Assembly: GCA_027624045.1 (NCBI GenBank)
Contig: JAQBUE010000017.1
Span: forward strand, 1-46,548
DNA length: 46,548 bases
From: Acidobacteriota bacterium
GTDB lineage: Bacteria; Acidobacteriota; Terriglobia; Bryobacterales; UBA6623
Reading direction: 5' to 3'
A model generated the notes under the pieces. It worked only from the letters and a program-made list of their open reading frames with translations. It ran no database searches and was not told where the DNA came from. The position numbers and the translations under genes are program-made. Numbering within the stretch: position 1 is the stretch's first letter; every line of letters begins with the position of its first letter. Shown here one piece after another: positions 8,558 to 17,205 of this stretch.

Positions 8558-9718
8558 CTACACAACGGGCAGTCCTCGCGTGTAGACCTGTTGGACGTTG
8601 AGACCGGAGTCGAGCACCACGAGGTCGGCGTCGGCTCCTTCGGTAAGCTGCCCCTTGCGACCGGCGATGCCCATCAGAATCGCCGTGTTGAGCGTCGCCA
8701 TGCGAATCGCCTCGGCCGGTGATGCGCCGACGAACTTCGTCATGTTGCGCACGGCGCGATCGAGAGTGACGATACTGCCGGCAAGATGGCCTTCAAAGCT
8801 GCAGGCGCCGTCTTTGACCTGGACCCGCAAGCCGACCACGTTGTACTCGCCGTCGGGCATGCCGACCGCTGAGATGCCGTCGGAAATAAGAATAATGCCG
8901 TCGGCCCCCTTGGCGCGATACAGCAGCTCGATGGCCTTGGGGTCGACATGAACTCCGTCGGCGATGAGTTCGGCCTTGACGCGGGGGTCGGTCAGGACCT
9001 TGCCGATCACGCCGGGGTCGCGGTGCCCGAACGGCCGCATGGCGTTGAACATGTGAGTCGCCTGACGCACTCCGAGAGTCACGGCGCGGTCGGCTTCCTC
9101 GAACGTGGCGTCGGTGTGACCCATCGAAGGCCGCACGCCGGCGCGCAGCATCTCTTCGATCAGCTCGGGCGCATGCGTCAGCTCGGGCGCGATGGTCATG
9201 ATGCTCAGTTTTCCGCGCGCGGCCTCGGCGAAGTGACGGTAGGCTTCGAGCGTGGGGTCGACAAGCAGATCGATCGGATGAACGCCACGGCGCTTCGGAT
9301 TCAGGTACGGCCCCTCCATGTGAATCCCGAGTGGATGGCAGCCCACGTCCGGCGAGGAAGCGTGCTCGACGGCGTCGGCAAGAAACTCGACGGCGCGGCG
9401 GATGTCAGCAGTGGTGGCCGTGCCGGTCGTGGGGTAGAAAGAGGTCGTGCCGAAGCGGGCGAGAGTGCGGCGGATGGTGTCGAATGATTCGGCGGTGGCC
9501 TCCATCACATCAGCTCCGCCGGCGCCGTGATTGTGAATGTCGATGTAGCCGGGCGCGATCGATTGGCCTTCGAGGCGCACCTCGCGCGTCCCCGCCGGCA
9601 GCTCAATGCTCTGGCGCGAACCGGCTTTCAGGATGCGGTCGTCTTCGACGAGGACGACGCCGTTCTCAATCGCGTCGGGAGTGTAGATGGTGTCGGCGAT
9701 AAAAGCTGTTGTGGACAT
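8558..9718 (-). CDS. N-acetylglucosamine-6-phosphate deacetylase NagA
   Basis: This 386-residue amidohydrolase removes acetate from GlcNAc-6-phosphate to give glucosamine-6-phosphate, a step of amino-sugar use and peptidoglycan recycling. Metal and catalytic residues are all visible: YIDIHNHGAGG (His62, His64), HMEGPYLNP (Glu135), SMGHTDATF (His201), ATHMFNAMRP (His222) and ISDGISAVG (Asp280). Length and start (ATG 9718) are normal. It lies 28 nt after murQ on the same strand, so the two are probably co-transcribed. MurQ makes GlcNAc-6-phosphate, which is the substrate of this enzyme. Confidence 0.96.
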   Translation of the reverse strand: MSTTAFIADTIYTPDAIENGVVLVEDDRILKAGSRQSIELPAGTREVRLEGQSIAPGYIDIHNHGAGGADVMEATAESFDTIRRTLARFGTTSFYPTTGTATTADIRRAVEFLADAVEHASSPDVGCHPLGIHMEGPYLNPKRRGVHPIDLLVDPTLEAYRHFAEAARGKLSIMTIAPELTHAPELIEEMLRAGVRPSMGHTDATFEEADRAVTLGVRQATHMFNAMRPFGHRDPGVIGKVLTDPRVKAELIADGVHVDPKAIELLYRAKGADGIILISDGISAVGMPDGEYNVVGLRVQVKDGACSFEGHLAGSIVTLDRAVRNMTKFVGASPAEAIRMATLNTAILMGIAGRKGQLTEGADADLVVLDSGLNVQQVYTRGLPVV

Positions 9719-9746
9719 ACGGTTCGGCGAATCCGGCAGGCCCGAC

Positions 9747-10640
9747 TTAGGGGGGCGACTCCAGGGCCTTCCACAGATTGTCGCCCGCCGAGGCGAGGTG
9801 GCGCTCGGCGGCCTCGGGCCCGAGGCGGTGTTTCACGATGAGGATCGCGATGCGAACATCGTTCGCGGCTGCCTGAAGCGCTTCGGCCGCCCGCTCGATC
9901 GAGCAACCGCTGGCATCGGACACGATGCCGCGGCCGCGCTCGATGAGTTTTGAGTTCTTGAGCTGCACCTTCACCATGAGATTGCCAAGAACGTATCCCA
10001 TCCGGATCATGACGGCGGTCGAGATCATGTTCAGCACGAGTTTCTGAGCGGTTCCGGCCTTCATGCGGGTGGAGCCGGTGATGATTTCAGGTCCCGTCGC
10101 GGGGACGATCGCGATGTCGGCCGCGGCGGTGAGGGCCGAGCCGGGATTCGAGGTCAGGCTGACGGTGAGAGCGCCCAACGATCGGGCGTAGTCGAGCGCG
10201 CCGAGCACATAGGGTGTTCGGCCGCTTGCCGAAATGCCGACAACCGTGTCAAGCGGCGCGCAGGCGCGCTCCCGCAGGTCACGCTCGCCCGCTTCACGAT
10301 CGTCTTCAGCGCCTTCAACCGATTCGAAAACAGCTTGGGTCCCTCCGGCGAGAACGCCCTGCACCCTTCCGGCGGGAACGCCAAACGTCGGGGGACATTC
10401 GGCGGCATCAAGAACGCCCAACCGCCCGCTCGTGCCGCTGCCGACGTAGAACAGTCTGCCGCCTCGCTGAAAGCGTTCGACGATTGCATCGACCGCTTTC
10501 GTGATCTCGGGTAGCGCCCCTTCGACGGCCCGCGGAACGGTTTGGTCTTGGCGATTCATGAGCGCCAAAAGGCTCGCTGTGGGGAGCCTGTCGATGTGTT
10601 CAGACTCCGGATTCCGCCGTTCCGTGATAGCGTCAGGCAT
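9747..10640 (-). CDS. N-acetylmuramic acid 6-phosphate etherase MurQ
   Basis: This 297-residue SIS-domain enzyme splits D-lactate from MurNAc-6-phosphate, giving GlcNAc-6-phosphate for NagA. The family beginning (TERRNPESEHIDRLP) is present, as are the phosphosugar-binding GRLFYVGSGTSGRLG (61-75), the catalytic-site DAAECPPTFG with Glu81, and a second conserved acid in VEGAEDD (Glu112). VVGISASGRTPY and ITGSTRMKAGTAQK complete the signature. It starts at ATG 10640 and precedes nagA by 28 nt. No anmK or murP transporter is seen nearby, so the MurNAc-6-phosphate source must be encoded elsewhere. Confidence 0.97.
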   Translation of the reverse strand: MPDAITERRNPESEHIDRLPTASLLALMNRQDQTVPRAVEGALPEITKAVDAIVERFQRGGRLFYVGSGTSGRLGVLDAAECPPTFGVPAGRVQGVLAGGTQAVFESVEGAEDDREAGERDLRERACAPLDTVVGISASGRTPYVLGALDYARSLGALTVSLTSNPGSALTAAADIAIVPATGPEIITGSTRMKAGTAQKLVLNMISTAVMIRMGYVLGNLMVKVQLKNSKLIERGRGIVSDASGCSIERAAEALQAAANDVRIAILIVKHRLGPEAAERHLASAGDNLWKALESPP

Positions 10641-10682
10641 TCAGAGTTCCGCAGTATATCAACAGACGGTTCGCCGCCTCGA

Positions 10683-10853
10683 TCAAGCTGCTTTAGCTGC
10701 TCTAGGCTCGCTGTGAACGCATAAGATCAGTCGCCGAATAGCCAGAGCATGCAAGGCCGGCGCCGCGGCGAACGTGTGAAACCTGAGCAAAAAAGGAATA
10801 GGAATTTGATGGACCATTGAGAGCGGAAACCAGAACGACACCAAGATGAACAT
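10683..10853 (-). CDS. Possible small membrane peptide or relic in the sialidase-murQ gap
   Basis: The 287-nt gap between the sialidase and murQ contains a 56-codon frame rich in hydrophobic residues (MFILVSFWFPLSM..., then IPFLLRFHTFAAAPALHALAIRRLI). GGCGGA lies about 9 nt before the ATG. The same frame stays open upstream into the sialidase gene and is hydrophobic there too, so it could be the tail of a decayed membrane protein rather than a gene. I recognise no family. Confidence 0.22.
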   Translation of the reverse strand: MFILVSFWFPLSMVHQIPIPFLLRFHTFAAAPALHALAIRRLILCVHSEPRAAKAA

Positions 10854-10927
10854 TGACAGAATCCGCCAGCTTGGTCCGGCGCGGCCCTCCGACCAGATCC
10901 AGCCCGCAAAGGGGGCAAAGATGAAAG

Positions 10928-12106
10928 CTACTGTACGGCGGCGGGAAAGGTGTCTTGGCCGTCCGTCAGCCAATCCAAAGTGTAGCGGGCCAAAGTAAGC
11001 GTCTCGTAGGCGCTGTCGTCACCACGCTCGTAGAGGCAGGCCATAGCGCCGCCGGGAAGCACGGCGAGGGATGAGTAGGCGGAGGGTCCGGCGTGCAGTG
11101 ACTTGGCGACTGGCCACGACTGGCCTTCGTCGTAACTGAGGCGGACGGTCATGTTGACGCGATCGGTGGTGCTGGCGGGGCCGGAGTAGAGCAGGCGGTT
11201 CTTAGCGTGTTCCTCAGCCAGCGTGTAGCGCAGAAAGCTTGCCTGACAGACGGGTTCGATGAGAGTTTCGTCGAAGGTTACGTCACTCCAGGTCGCGCCG
11301 TCGTCTTCGCTCCAGGCGAGGGCGCGCTTGCCGGCGCGGTCGGCTTGTTTGGCGACTTTTCCCCAGTAGCTCCGCATGTTGAGAAGCAAGCGTCCGTCGG
11401 CAAGCTCGACGACTTGCGATTCGTCGGTGTGTTCGGGGAGCAGGCCGCCGAGCTGCCAGTTTTCACCGTGGTCGTCGCTGTAGAAGACGTGGGAGTGCTG
11501 GATGCGCTGGTCCCCGGTCATTACGCCGTGGTCGGAGGGGACGACGAGGCGGCCTTTGTGGGGGCCCTGCTGAAGCTGGATGCTGACGCCGGGGCCGGTT
11601 GCTACCCACGCCCAATGTCCGTGCGTGACGCTAGCGGTGATGTTGACGGGCTCCGACCAGCTGAGGCCGTCGTCTTCGCTCTTGGTGATGAGCACTTCCT
11701 TGTTATCGCGGCAGAAGGGCATCCAGATCGTGCCGGTGTCTTGGTCGACGACCGGCGCGGGGTTGCCAATAGTGAGTGCGGAGTCGCCGCCTTCTTCGTA
11801 GACGATCTGATGCGGCGACCAGGTTTGGCCGCCATCGGTGCTGCGTTTGACGAGCAAGTCGATGTTGCCATGGTCGCCGCGGTTGTCTTTGCGGCCTTCA
11901 CAGAAGGCGAGCACGCTGCCCTCTTTCGTCGTAAGCAGCGCTGGGATGCGGTAGGTGTGGTAGCCGTCCTGGCCGGAGGTCCAAAGGGGGATTTGGGTAA
12001 GGCCGGATTCACCTTCTGCGCCACGGTCAGCTCCGCAACAAAGCAGGAACAGCAGGGCTGGCAGCCAAGCAAATCGGGCGTAGTGTCGCGGTTTTGGATC
12101 GTTCAT
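10928..12106 (-). CDS. Exported exo-alpha-sialidase (neuraminidase)
   Basis: A 392-residue six-bladed sialidase that should release terminal sialic acids from glycans outside the cytoplasm. The YRIP motif carrying the first catalytic arginine is at residues 52-55. Asp boxes are repeated: STDGGQTW, SEDDGLSW, SDDHGENW, SEDDGATW and a weaker SYDEGQSW. The later arginine/tyrosine elements LLNMRSYWG, LLYSGPAS and GPSAYSSLAVL are also present. The N-terminus from the ATG at 12106 has basic residues and a hydrophobic stretch ending LLFLLCCGAD, a signal peptide and perhaps a lipoprotein box. I chose it over an ATG 26 codons upstream for that reason. No sialic-acid lyase (nanA) or transporter is nearby, so use of the released sugar is not shown. 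Confidence 0.9.
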   Translation of the reverse strand: MNDPKPRHYARFAWLPALLFLLCCGADRGAEGESGLTQIPLWTSGQDGYHTYRIPALLTTKEGSVLAFCEGRKDNRGDHGNIDLLVKRSTDGGQTWSPHQIVYEEGGDSALTIGNPAPVVDQDTGTIWMPFCRDNKEVLITKSEDDGLSWSEPVNITASVTHGHWAWVATGPGVSIQLQQGPHKGRLVVPSDHGVMTGDQRIQHSHVFYSDDHGENWQLGGLLPEHTDESQVVELADGRLLLNMRSYWGKVAKQADRAGKRALAWSEDDGATWSDVTFDETLIEPVCQASFLRYTLAEEHAKNRLLYSGPASTTDRVNMTVRLSYDEGQSWPVAKSLHAGPSAYSSLAVLPGGAMACLYERGDDSAYETLTLARYTLDWLTDGQDTFPAAVQ

Positions 12107-12348
12107 GCCGGTTGCCTCATGTTTGTGGCGCTGTTGTCGGGAGCGCCTACAGGTAGCTCCGCGGGTAGCCTCCGCAGGTAGCAAGGTACAGGGCGGTGAG
12201 AGGCGGCGTCAACCCAGGGAGCATGCTGTGAGATCGCCGCGGTGCTTCGCGCACTCGCTGTATCCGGTTCCGCCGCACATCTTCCGGGCGCTGAGTGACG
12301 CCGTGCAAGGCGTGGTTCGGCGGCGTTTACAATAGCTATAGAATCCAG

Positions 12349-12579
12349 ATGAGCCTGCGCGACCTGATCGAACAACGAAACAAGCAATGGGCCGCCTTCC
12401 ACAAATGGGAAGCCGCCCAGCCGCTCGAGTGGCGGGACCCGTCCGACATCCTGGCGGACGTTTCGGCCATATGGGACTGGCTGCCGCGCGAAGTTCGCGA
12501 GAAAGACCCGGACCCGGAGAAAAAGGGCGTTCGGGCCATGCACGCCGCGCTCTCGCATCTAAAAACGGCGCGTACGTGA
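12349..12579 (+). CDS. Conserved-looking small cytoplasmic protein, function unknown
   Basis: A 76-residue charged protein starting MSLRDLIEQRNKQWAAF, with many Trp residues (WAAFHKWEAAQPLEWRD, IWDWLPREVR) and no signal or membrane segment. TACAAT at 12330-12335 is a plausible -10 box just upstream. The pattern looks like a genuine helical protein rather than a shadow frame, but I do not recognise the family. It faces the DUF488 gene tail to tail with a 17-nt gap. Confidence 0.6.
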   Translation: MSLRDLIEQRNKQWAAFHKWEAAQPLEWRDPSDILADVSAIWDWLPREVREKDPDPEKKGVRAMHAALSHLKTART

Positions 12580-12596
12580 TCTAAGAACAAGGCTGG

Positions 12597-12941
12597 TCAC
12601 CGCATCGCCAAATACTCAGACAAACAAACCGCGTTGTTGTAATCCTGGTCCCGTGCCGCGTACAACAGCGTCACATCTTCGCTCCCCAGCCGCGACCGCA
12701 ACTGCTCCACCGCCTCCGCGTTCGCGTCCAACTCATCGAAGTAGCGCCGCTTGAACTCGCTCCAAAGCCCCTGGTCGTGTCGGAACCACTTCCGCAACTC
12801 CGCGCTGGGGGCAATCTGCTTGAGCCATAAATCGACACGGGCTTTGTCATGCGACAACCCGCGCGGCCACAACCCATCCACCAAGACGCGAAACCCGTCG
12901 TGCCCGTCAGGGGACTCGTACACTCGTTTTGTTCGGATCAT
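12597..12941 (-). CDS. DUF488 (YeaO-like) family protein
   Basis: A 114-residue protein with the complete DUF488/YeaO pattern: KRVYESPDGHDGFRVLVDGL then WPRGLSHDKA, DLWLKQIAPSAELRKWF, a Trp/Phe-rich middle (WSEFKRRYFDEL) and the ending VTLLYAARDQDYNNA. The biochemical role of this family is not established. The gene is divergent from thioredoxin, with 93 nt between the starts. Confidence 0.88.
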   Translation of the reverse strand: MIRTKRVYESPDGHDGFRVLVDGLWPRGLSHDKARVDLWLKQIAPSAELRKWFRHDQGLWSEFKRRYFDELDANAEAVEQLRSRLGSEDVTLLYAARDQDYNNAVCLSEYLAMR

Positions 12942-13034
12942 CGAACCAAGATCATAGCGGGATTCACGTCGCCATGCGCGGACAAGATGAATCCTCGGGG
13001 CGCCTTCCGCATCTAAGAGGCAAGGAGCTAGAAC

Positions 13035-13376
13035 ATGGCGGAAAACAAGAGCTACATCACACTAACGGACGCAAACTTCGAACAGGAAGTCCTTCAAAGC
13101 ACCACACCGGTCGTGGTGGACTTCTGGGCGCCCTGGTGCGGACCTTGTCGCGCCGTTGGTCCGGTGATCGAAGAGCTGGCGGAGGAGTTCAAGGGGCAGG
13201 TGAAGGTCGGCAAGCTGAACGTCGACGACAGTCCCCAAACAGCTCAGATGTTCGCCGTTCGGTCGATTCCGACCATTCTCTTCTTCAGTGACGGTAAAGT
13301 CGTCGACGGTGTCGTAGGCGCCTTGCCCAAAACGGCTCTCGCTGAAAAGATGACGGCCCTTACGCCGGTCGTCTAA
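13035..13376 (+). CDS. Thioredoxin
   Basis: A 113-residue cytoplasmic dithiol oxidoreductase. The active site is WCGPC (Cys35, Cys38), preceded by VVVDFWAP, and the cis-proline loop is VRSIPT (about residue 77). [16 protein letters not shown] is the usual C-terminal strand and helix. AAGGAG lies 8-13 nt before the ATG at 13035. It stands alone, and its reductase is not in the window. It may supply electrons to reductases such as the Msr system, but nothing in the sequence links them directly. Confidence 0.96.
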   Translation: MAENKSYITLTDANFEQEVLQSTTPVVVDFWAPWCGPCRAVGPVIEELAEEFKGQVKVGKLNVDDSPQTAQMFAVRSIPTILFFSDGKVVDGVVGALPKTALAEKMTALTPVV

Positions 13377-13393
13377 GCGGTAACTCAAGTCAA

Positions 13394-13424
13394 GGGCGGG
13401 CATGCACGCCCGCTCTTGCTGAAG
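13394..13424 (+). terminator. Weak candidate terminator after thioredoxin
   Basis: GCGGGC (13396-13401) and GCCCGC (13408-13413) form a 6-bp stem with a 6-nt loop 20 nt after the stop codon. Only a short, interrupted T run follows, so this is a weak terminator candidate. Confidence 0.35.
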
Positions 13425-13490
13425 TTTTGCGGGGGTTCTCTCTTTCTGGAGCCGAGAATGCAATGATTGGGGTTCGGAGGAGCCGAGCCT

Positions 13491-15194
13491 GTGTCGCAGC
13501 AAAGCATTGCCCCCAAAGTGTCATCAACAGCCCGTTTCACAAGGCGATCCCTGCTCGGGGCCACTGCCCTAAGCGCTACCGCGGCAGCGGCCCCAGCGAT
13601 CCCATCGGAAATCGTCCGCGCCAACGACGAAGGAGTCGAAGGCGTTCTGCAAAGTCAGAACACCGACCCCGCCAGCCGTTGGCGGGGCGCGCTCCCCGAC
13701 GCGACGGGCCTTCACAACCCCGGCTCGGCCAGCGGCGTGCTTGAGCGTTTGACGGCATCTTTCCTTCACCCGGAATCGAAATTCCACAACGACCCGGTTC
13801 TGTTTGAGCGGATGAAGCTCGCCGCCGGCCACCTTGACCGCACGCAAACTCCCGACGGCAATGTCGACCTGCTCATCACCAACTTCAACTCGCCGCCCGA
13901 CACCGCCTTCGTGACTCTCAACGTAGCGACGGCAGCCTTTCTCGCACGCAAACACAATGCAGCGGAACTGTTCGGTCTGATGAAGGGCTTTCTCACCAGA
14001 GCCGGCCGCGCCATGGCCAACGGCGGTGTTCACACGCCGAACCATCGCTGGATCATGTGCGCCGCTCTCGCGCAGATCAACGAAATCCTCCCCGACCCCT
14101 CGCTCGTGCGCCGCATCGAAGCGTGGCTGGCCGAAGGAATCGACATTGACGAAGAAGGCCAATACAGCGAGCGCAGCACCACGGTTTACAACGCCCACGT
14201 CGACCGCGCGCTGACGATCGTCGCCCACAAGCTCAACAAGCCCGAGCTTCTCGAAGCGGTGCGCAAGAACCTCGACACCATGATGTACCTGCTGCACCCA
14301 GGCTACGAGGTCGTTACCGAAATTTCACGACGTCAGGACCGCAACACCCGCGCCACGGTGGGCTCGTACTGGTTCCCGCTGCGCTATCTCGCCATGAAGG
14401 ACGGCAATGGCCGGTACGCTACGTTGGCGAAGCACTTCGAGCCACGCCACGCGCGCCTCTCCGCGCTGATGGAATACCCCGCGCTGAATGAGGCCTGGCC
14501 CGCGGAGCAGCCCCCCCCCGAGGATTACGAGAAACAGTTCCCGGTCACCGGTATCGCCCGTATTCGCCGCGGCTTCACCAGCGCCACGCTGATCCTCGGT
14601 GGCAGCAGCCAATTCTTTTCCGTCCGGCGGGGCGATGCCGTTGTGAACGCGGTCCGCTTCGCTGCGGCTTTCTTCGGCAAGGGACAGTTCGTTCCCGATG
14701 AAGCCGAGAAGCGCGACGGGGCTTATCACTTGCGGCAATCGCTCGATGCCGGCTACTACCAGCCCTTCGACCCTCCTCGCAAGGCCGACTGGGGTGTCGA
14801 CAATTGGTACGAGGTAAGAGAAGGGCGGCGGCGCAGTGAGATCTGCCGCATCAACTACTCAGCCGAGGTCCGCGAACAAAGCAATGGATTCTCGATCCGC
14901 ATGAAAGCCGACGGCACCGATCATGTTCCCTTGGCGGTGGAAGTGAACCTGCGCGAAGGAGGGCGGCTGTCAGGCGTTTCGCCCGCTCTCGGCGTACCGG
15001 AAGCCTACATACTGGCGCACGGCTACGCCCATTACGAACTCGGCTCCGACGCGCTTCGCTTCGGCCCCGGCCTCAAAGAGAACGACTACACACAGGTCCG
15101 CGGTGCGCAGCCGAAACTCTCCGGCCCCAGCGTCTACCTCACCGGATTCACGCCCTTCGATCACACCCTGAATTTCGAATGGACGCAGGGCTAG
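13491..15194 (+). CDS. Large Tat-exported protein, possible polysaccharide lyase-like toroid
   Basis: A 567-residue protein. GTG at 13491 is chosen over TTG at 13467 because GGAGGAG (13476-13482) lies 8 nt before it. The N-terminus has a twin-arginine signal (FTRRSLLGATALSATAAAAP, residues 16-35). The mature N-terminal half is helical (RLTASFLHPE; FLTRAGRAMANGGVHTPNHR; VDRALTIVAHKLNKPELLEA), as in an alpha/alpha toroid. The C-terminal part is beta-rich (GFSIRMKADGTDHVPLAVEV; PSVYLTGFTPFDHTLNFEW). Such a toroid-plus-sandwich layout is typical of heparinase-like lyases and some glycoside hydrolases, but I cannot place it in a named family or point to catalytic residues. It stands alone. Confidence 0.7.
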   Translation: MSQQSIAPKVSSTARFTRRSLLGATALSATAAAAPAIPSEIVRANDEGVEGVLQSQNTDPASRWRGALPDATGLHNPGSASGVLERLTASFLHPESKFHNDPVLFERMKLAAGHLDRTQTPDGNVDLLITNFNSPPDTAFVTLNVATAAFLARKHNAAELFGLMKGFLTRAGRAMANGGVHTPNHRWIMCAALAQINEILPDPSLVRRIEAWLAEGIDIDEEGQYSERSTTVYNAHVDRALTIVAHKLNKPELLEAVRKNLDTMMYLLHPGYEVVTEISRRQDRNTRATVGSYWFPLRYLAMKDGNGRYATLAKHFEPRHARLSALMEYPALNEAWPAEQPPPEDYEKQFPVTGIARIRRGFTSATLILGGSSQFFSVRRGDAVVNAVRFAAAFFGKGQFVPDEAEKRDGAYHLRQSLDAGYYQPFDPPRKADWGVDNWYEVREGRRRSEICRINYSAEVREQSNGFSIRMKADGTDHVPLAVEVNLREGGRLSGVSPALGVPEAYILAHGYAHYELGSDALRFGPGLKENDYTQVRGAQPKLSGPSVYLTGFTPFDHTLNFEWTQG

Positions 15195-15415
15195 CCTGCA
15201 TGTTCGTAGGCTTACCTTGCGGACTTGCTGGCAGGTCGGACCGCTTTCTGAGGGGTTGTGAAGAAGCCGGGGAACTGTGCCCAAGCGCGGTGATCGCAAT
15301 GTTTTAGATTGCGGACCGTCTCCGATTGTTTTCAGAGCCCCTGGCGTGCGCGCCTTCGACTAGAAAATAGGCGCTGGGTGGGGCAGGATTTATGCCGGGG
15401 GATTGAAGTGTCTGG

Positions 15416-15856
15416 CTAGTTCTCGCCCCGCGCTTTGCGGGTCTTGGGAGCCTTGGGGGGCGGTGCAGCGGCTTTTTCCTTCGACGGCATCGGACGCGCC
15501 GTCGGAACGAGCGAATTCGAGAAACTTGGCGGCGGCTTCTCGGGCAGGCTGCCGAGATGCTCGGTCACATAGGCCACGAACTCCTGCATCTGCTGCTGCA
15601 TGCCTTCCATCTTCTCGCGCATGTTGAGGATGATCTCGACACCCGCCAGGTTTACACCCAGATCGCGCGTAAAGGAAAGAATCACCTCCAGCCGTTCCAT
15701 ATCCGCTTCGGTGTAGAGGCGGGTATTCCCATCCGTGCGAGAGGGCGACAGCAAGCCTTCTCGTTCATACAAACGCAACGTCTGCGGATGGATGTCGAAA
15801 CGGTCGGCAACGACCGATATCGTGTAAGCTCCGAGAGTTTTTTTTCTACGTGCCAT
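15416..15856 (-). CDS. MerR-family heat-shock repressor HspR
   Basis: This 146-residue protein begins with a MerR winged helix-turn-helix (YTISVVADRFDIHPQTLRLY, then YEREGLLSPSRTDGNTRLYT), which is the HspR form. A coiled helix follows (GVEIILNMREKMEGMQQQMQ), then a Pro/Lys/Ala-rich tail. HspR represses dnaK operons by binding HAIR sites, with DnaK as corepressor. It is the third gene after dnaK and dnaJ, 9 nt downstream of dnaJ. A HAIR-like site lies on the dnaK promoter at 19238-19258, so autoregulation is likely. Confidence 0.92.
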   Translation of the reverse strand: MARRKKTLGAYTISVVADRFDIHPQTLRLYEREGLLSPSRTDGNTRLYTEADMERLEVILSFTRDLGVNLAGVEIILNMREKMEGMQQQMQEFVAYVTEHLGSLPEKPPPSFSNSLVPTARPMPSKEKAAAPPPKAPKTRKARGEN

Positions 15857-15865
15857 CGGAGAGTG

Positions 15866-17020
15866 TCATTCAAACAACCCGGCGCGGGGATCTTCGGGGT
15901 TTAGGTTAGCAAACTCGCTCATCATGGCCTTCGAGGCCTCGTCCGGCACCTCGGGCACGACGATCTTGACCTCGACGAACTGATCGCCACGGTGGTTCGT
16001 ACGGCGGTTGAGGACACCCTTTTCCCGCAGCCGGAAACGCTTTCCGGAACTGGTGGCGGGCGGAATTTTCAGCCGCGCCTTGCCGTCGATCGTCGGAACT
16101 TCGATTGCCGCCCCCAGAATCGCTTCCGGCACCGTGATGGGGATCTGCATGTGGATGTCGTCGCCTTTGCGCTCGAAAACAGGGTGCGATCCGACCCGCG
16201 TCACGATGTAGAGATCGCCCGCCGGCCCGCCTCTCTGGCCGGCATTGCCCTTGCCGGCAACGCGCAATCGCGATCCGCTCTGTGCGCCCGGCGGAATGCG
16301 GACTTCAACCGTCTCATTACGGTAGATACGGCCTTCCCCGGCGCACTGGCCGCACACGTCTCGCAATTGCCCCGACCCCTGGCAGCGTGGGCAGGTCAGA
16401 TTGAAACGCATGGCGCCCACGGACTGCGAAACTTGGCCGGATGCGTTGCATTCGGCGCAGGCGACGCTGCCTCTGCCGATGTTGCCGCCGCCCCGGCACT
16501 GCGGGCAGGGTTCATGCCGCGCCACGTTGAGCCGCAGGGTCGTGCCCTTGATGGCGTCCCAGAACTCGATGTCGACGTTGTACTCGAGATCCTCGCCCGG
16601 CTGTGCCTGGCGGGGCGCTTGCTGCTGATCTTGGCGGAAGAACTGCGAGAACAAGTCGGAGAAACCGCCTTCCTGATGTCCTTGCTTTCCTCCGGCCCCC
16701 CCGCCCTGGGCACCGGAAAAGTCGAAGCCGGAAAAATCAAAACCTCCCGGCCCGCGTCCTGCTGCCCCACCGCCGGGGTAGGCGCCAGCCTCGGAATAGA
16801 AGCCGAACTGGTCGTACATGTCGCGCTTCTTTTGATCTTTGAGAATGTCGTAGGCCTGTTGGATCGTTTTGAACTTATCTTCGGCCGCTTTATCGCCGGG
16901 ATTCACGTCGGGGTGATGCTTGCGCGCAAGACGGCGGTAGGCCTTGCGGATGTCATCGGCCGAAGCGCTCTTCTTGACGCCGAGGGCCTTGTAGTAATCT
17001 TTTTGGTCCGTTCCCGTCAC
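15866..17020 (-). CDS. Chaperone DnaJ
   Basis: A 384-residue type I Hsp40 that stimulates the ATPase of DnaK and delivers unfolded substrate. Parts in order: the J domain (about 8-74, with KHHPDVNPG carrying the HPD motif), a Gly/Phe-rich linker, four zinc-binding CxxCxGxG-type repeats ([32 protein letters not shown]), and the C-terminal substrate-binding domains. The start is GTG at 17020, with GGGGGAGAAGC just before it. It lies between dnaK (185-nt gap) and hspR (9-nt gap). No grpE is present in this operon, unlike the common dnaK-grpE-dnaJ-hspR order. Confidence 0.97.
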   Translation of the reverse strand: MTGTDQKDYYKALGVKKSASADDIRKAYRRLARKHHPDVNPGDKAAEDKFKTIQQAYDILKDQKKRDMYDQFGFYSEAGAYPGGGAAGRGPGGFDFSGFDFSGAQGGGAGGKQGHQEGGFSDLFSQFFRQDQQQAPRQAQPGEDLEYNVDIEFWDAIKGTTLRLNVARHEPCPQCRGGGNIGRGSVACAECNASGQVSQSVGAMRFNLTCPRCQGSGQLRDVCGQCAGEGRIYRNETVEVRIPPGAQSGSRLRVAGKGNAGQRGGPAGDLYIVTRVGSHPVFERKGDDIHMQIPITVPEAILGAAIEVPTIDGKARLKIPPATSSGKRFRLREKGVLNRRTNHRGDQFVEVKIVVPEVPDEASKAMMSEFANLNPEDPRAGLFE

Positions 17021-17105
17021 GCTTCTCCCCCGGAGCCCGGGCTCCTAATGAATTCAGATGATTCGGACGCGGCGTCTGCTCACGAAGCCGCTAGCCGCGG
17101 CAGCC

Positions 17106-17141
17106 CCTCCTGGAAAGCCTCCTGGAAAGCCTCCAGGAAAG
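17106..17141. repeat. Three tandem 12-bp units in the dnaK-dnaJ gap
   Basis: Units at 17106-17117, 17118-17129 and 17130-17141 read CCTCCTGGAAAG twice and CCTCCAGGAAAG once. On the minus strand one frame reads as GFPG repeats, a composition like the Gly/Phe-rich linkers of chaperones. That frame is a different one from the end of dnaK and has no start signal. Confidence 0.75.
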
Positions 17142-17205
17142 CCGCCGCGACGGACCGGCTCCCGGAGTGGTTCGCGTTGCGCTTTGGCGGCGATCCGCGT
17201 CGTGT

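Noticed and set aside
11207-12181. A 324-codon plus-strand frame
   Set aside because: It is the shadow of the sialidase, which has YRIP and Asp-box motifs on the minus strand.
17106-17141. A coding GFPG frame in the dnaK-dnaJ gap as a separate chaperone gene
   Set aside because: It has no start codon with a ribosome-binding site and is too short; the repeat is simple-sequence DNA.
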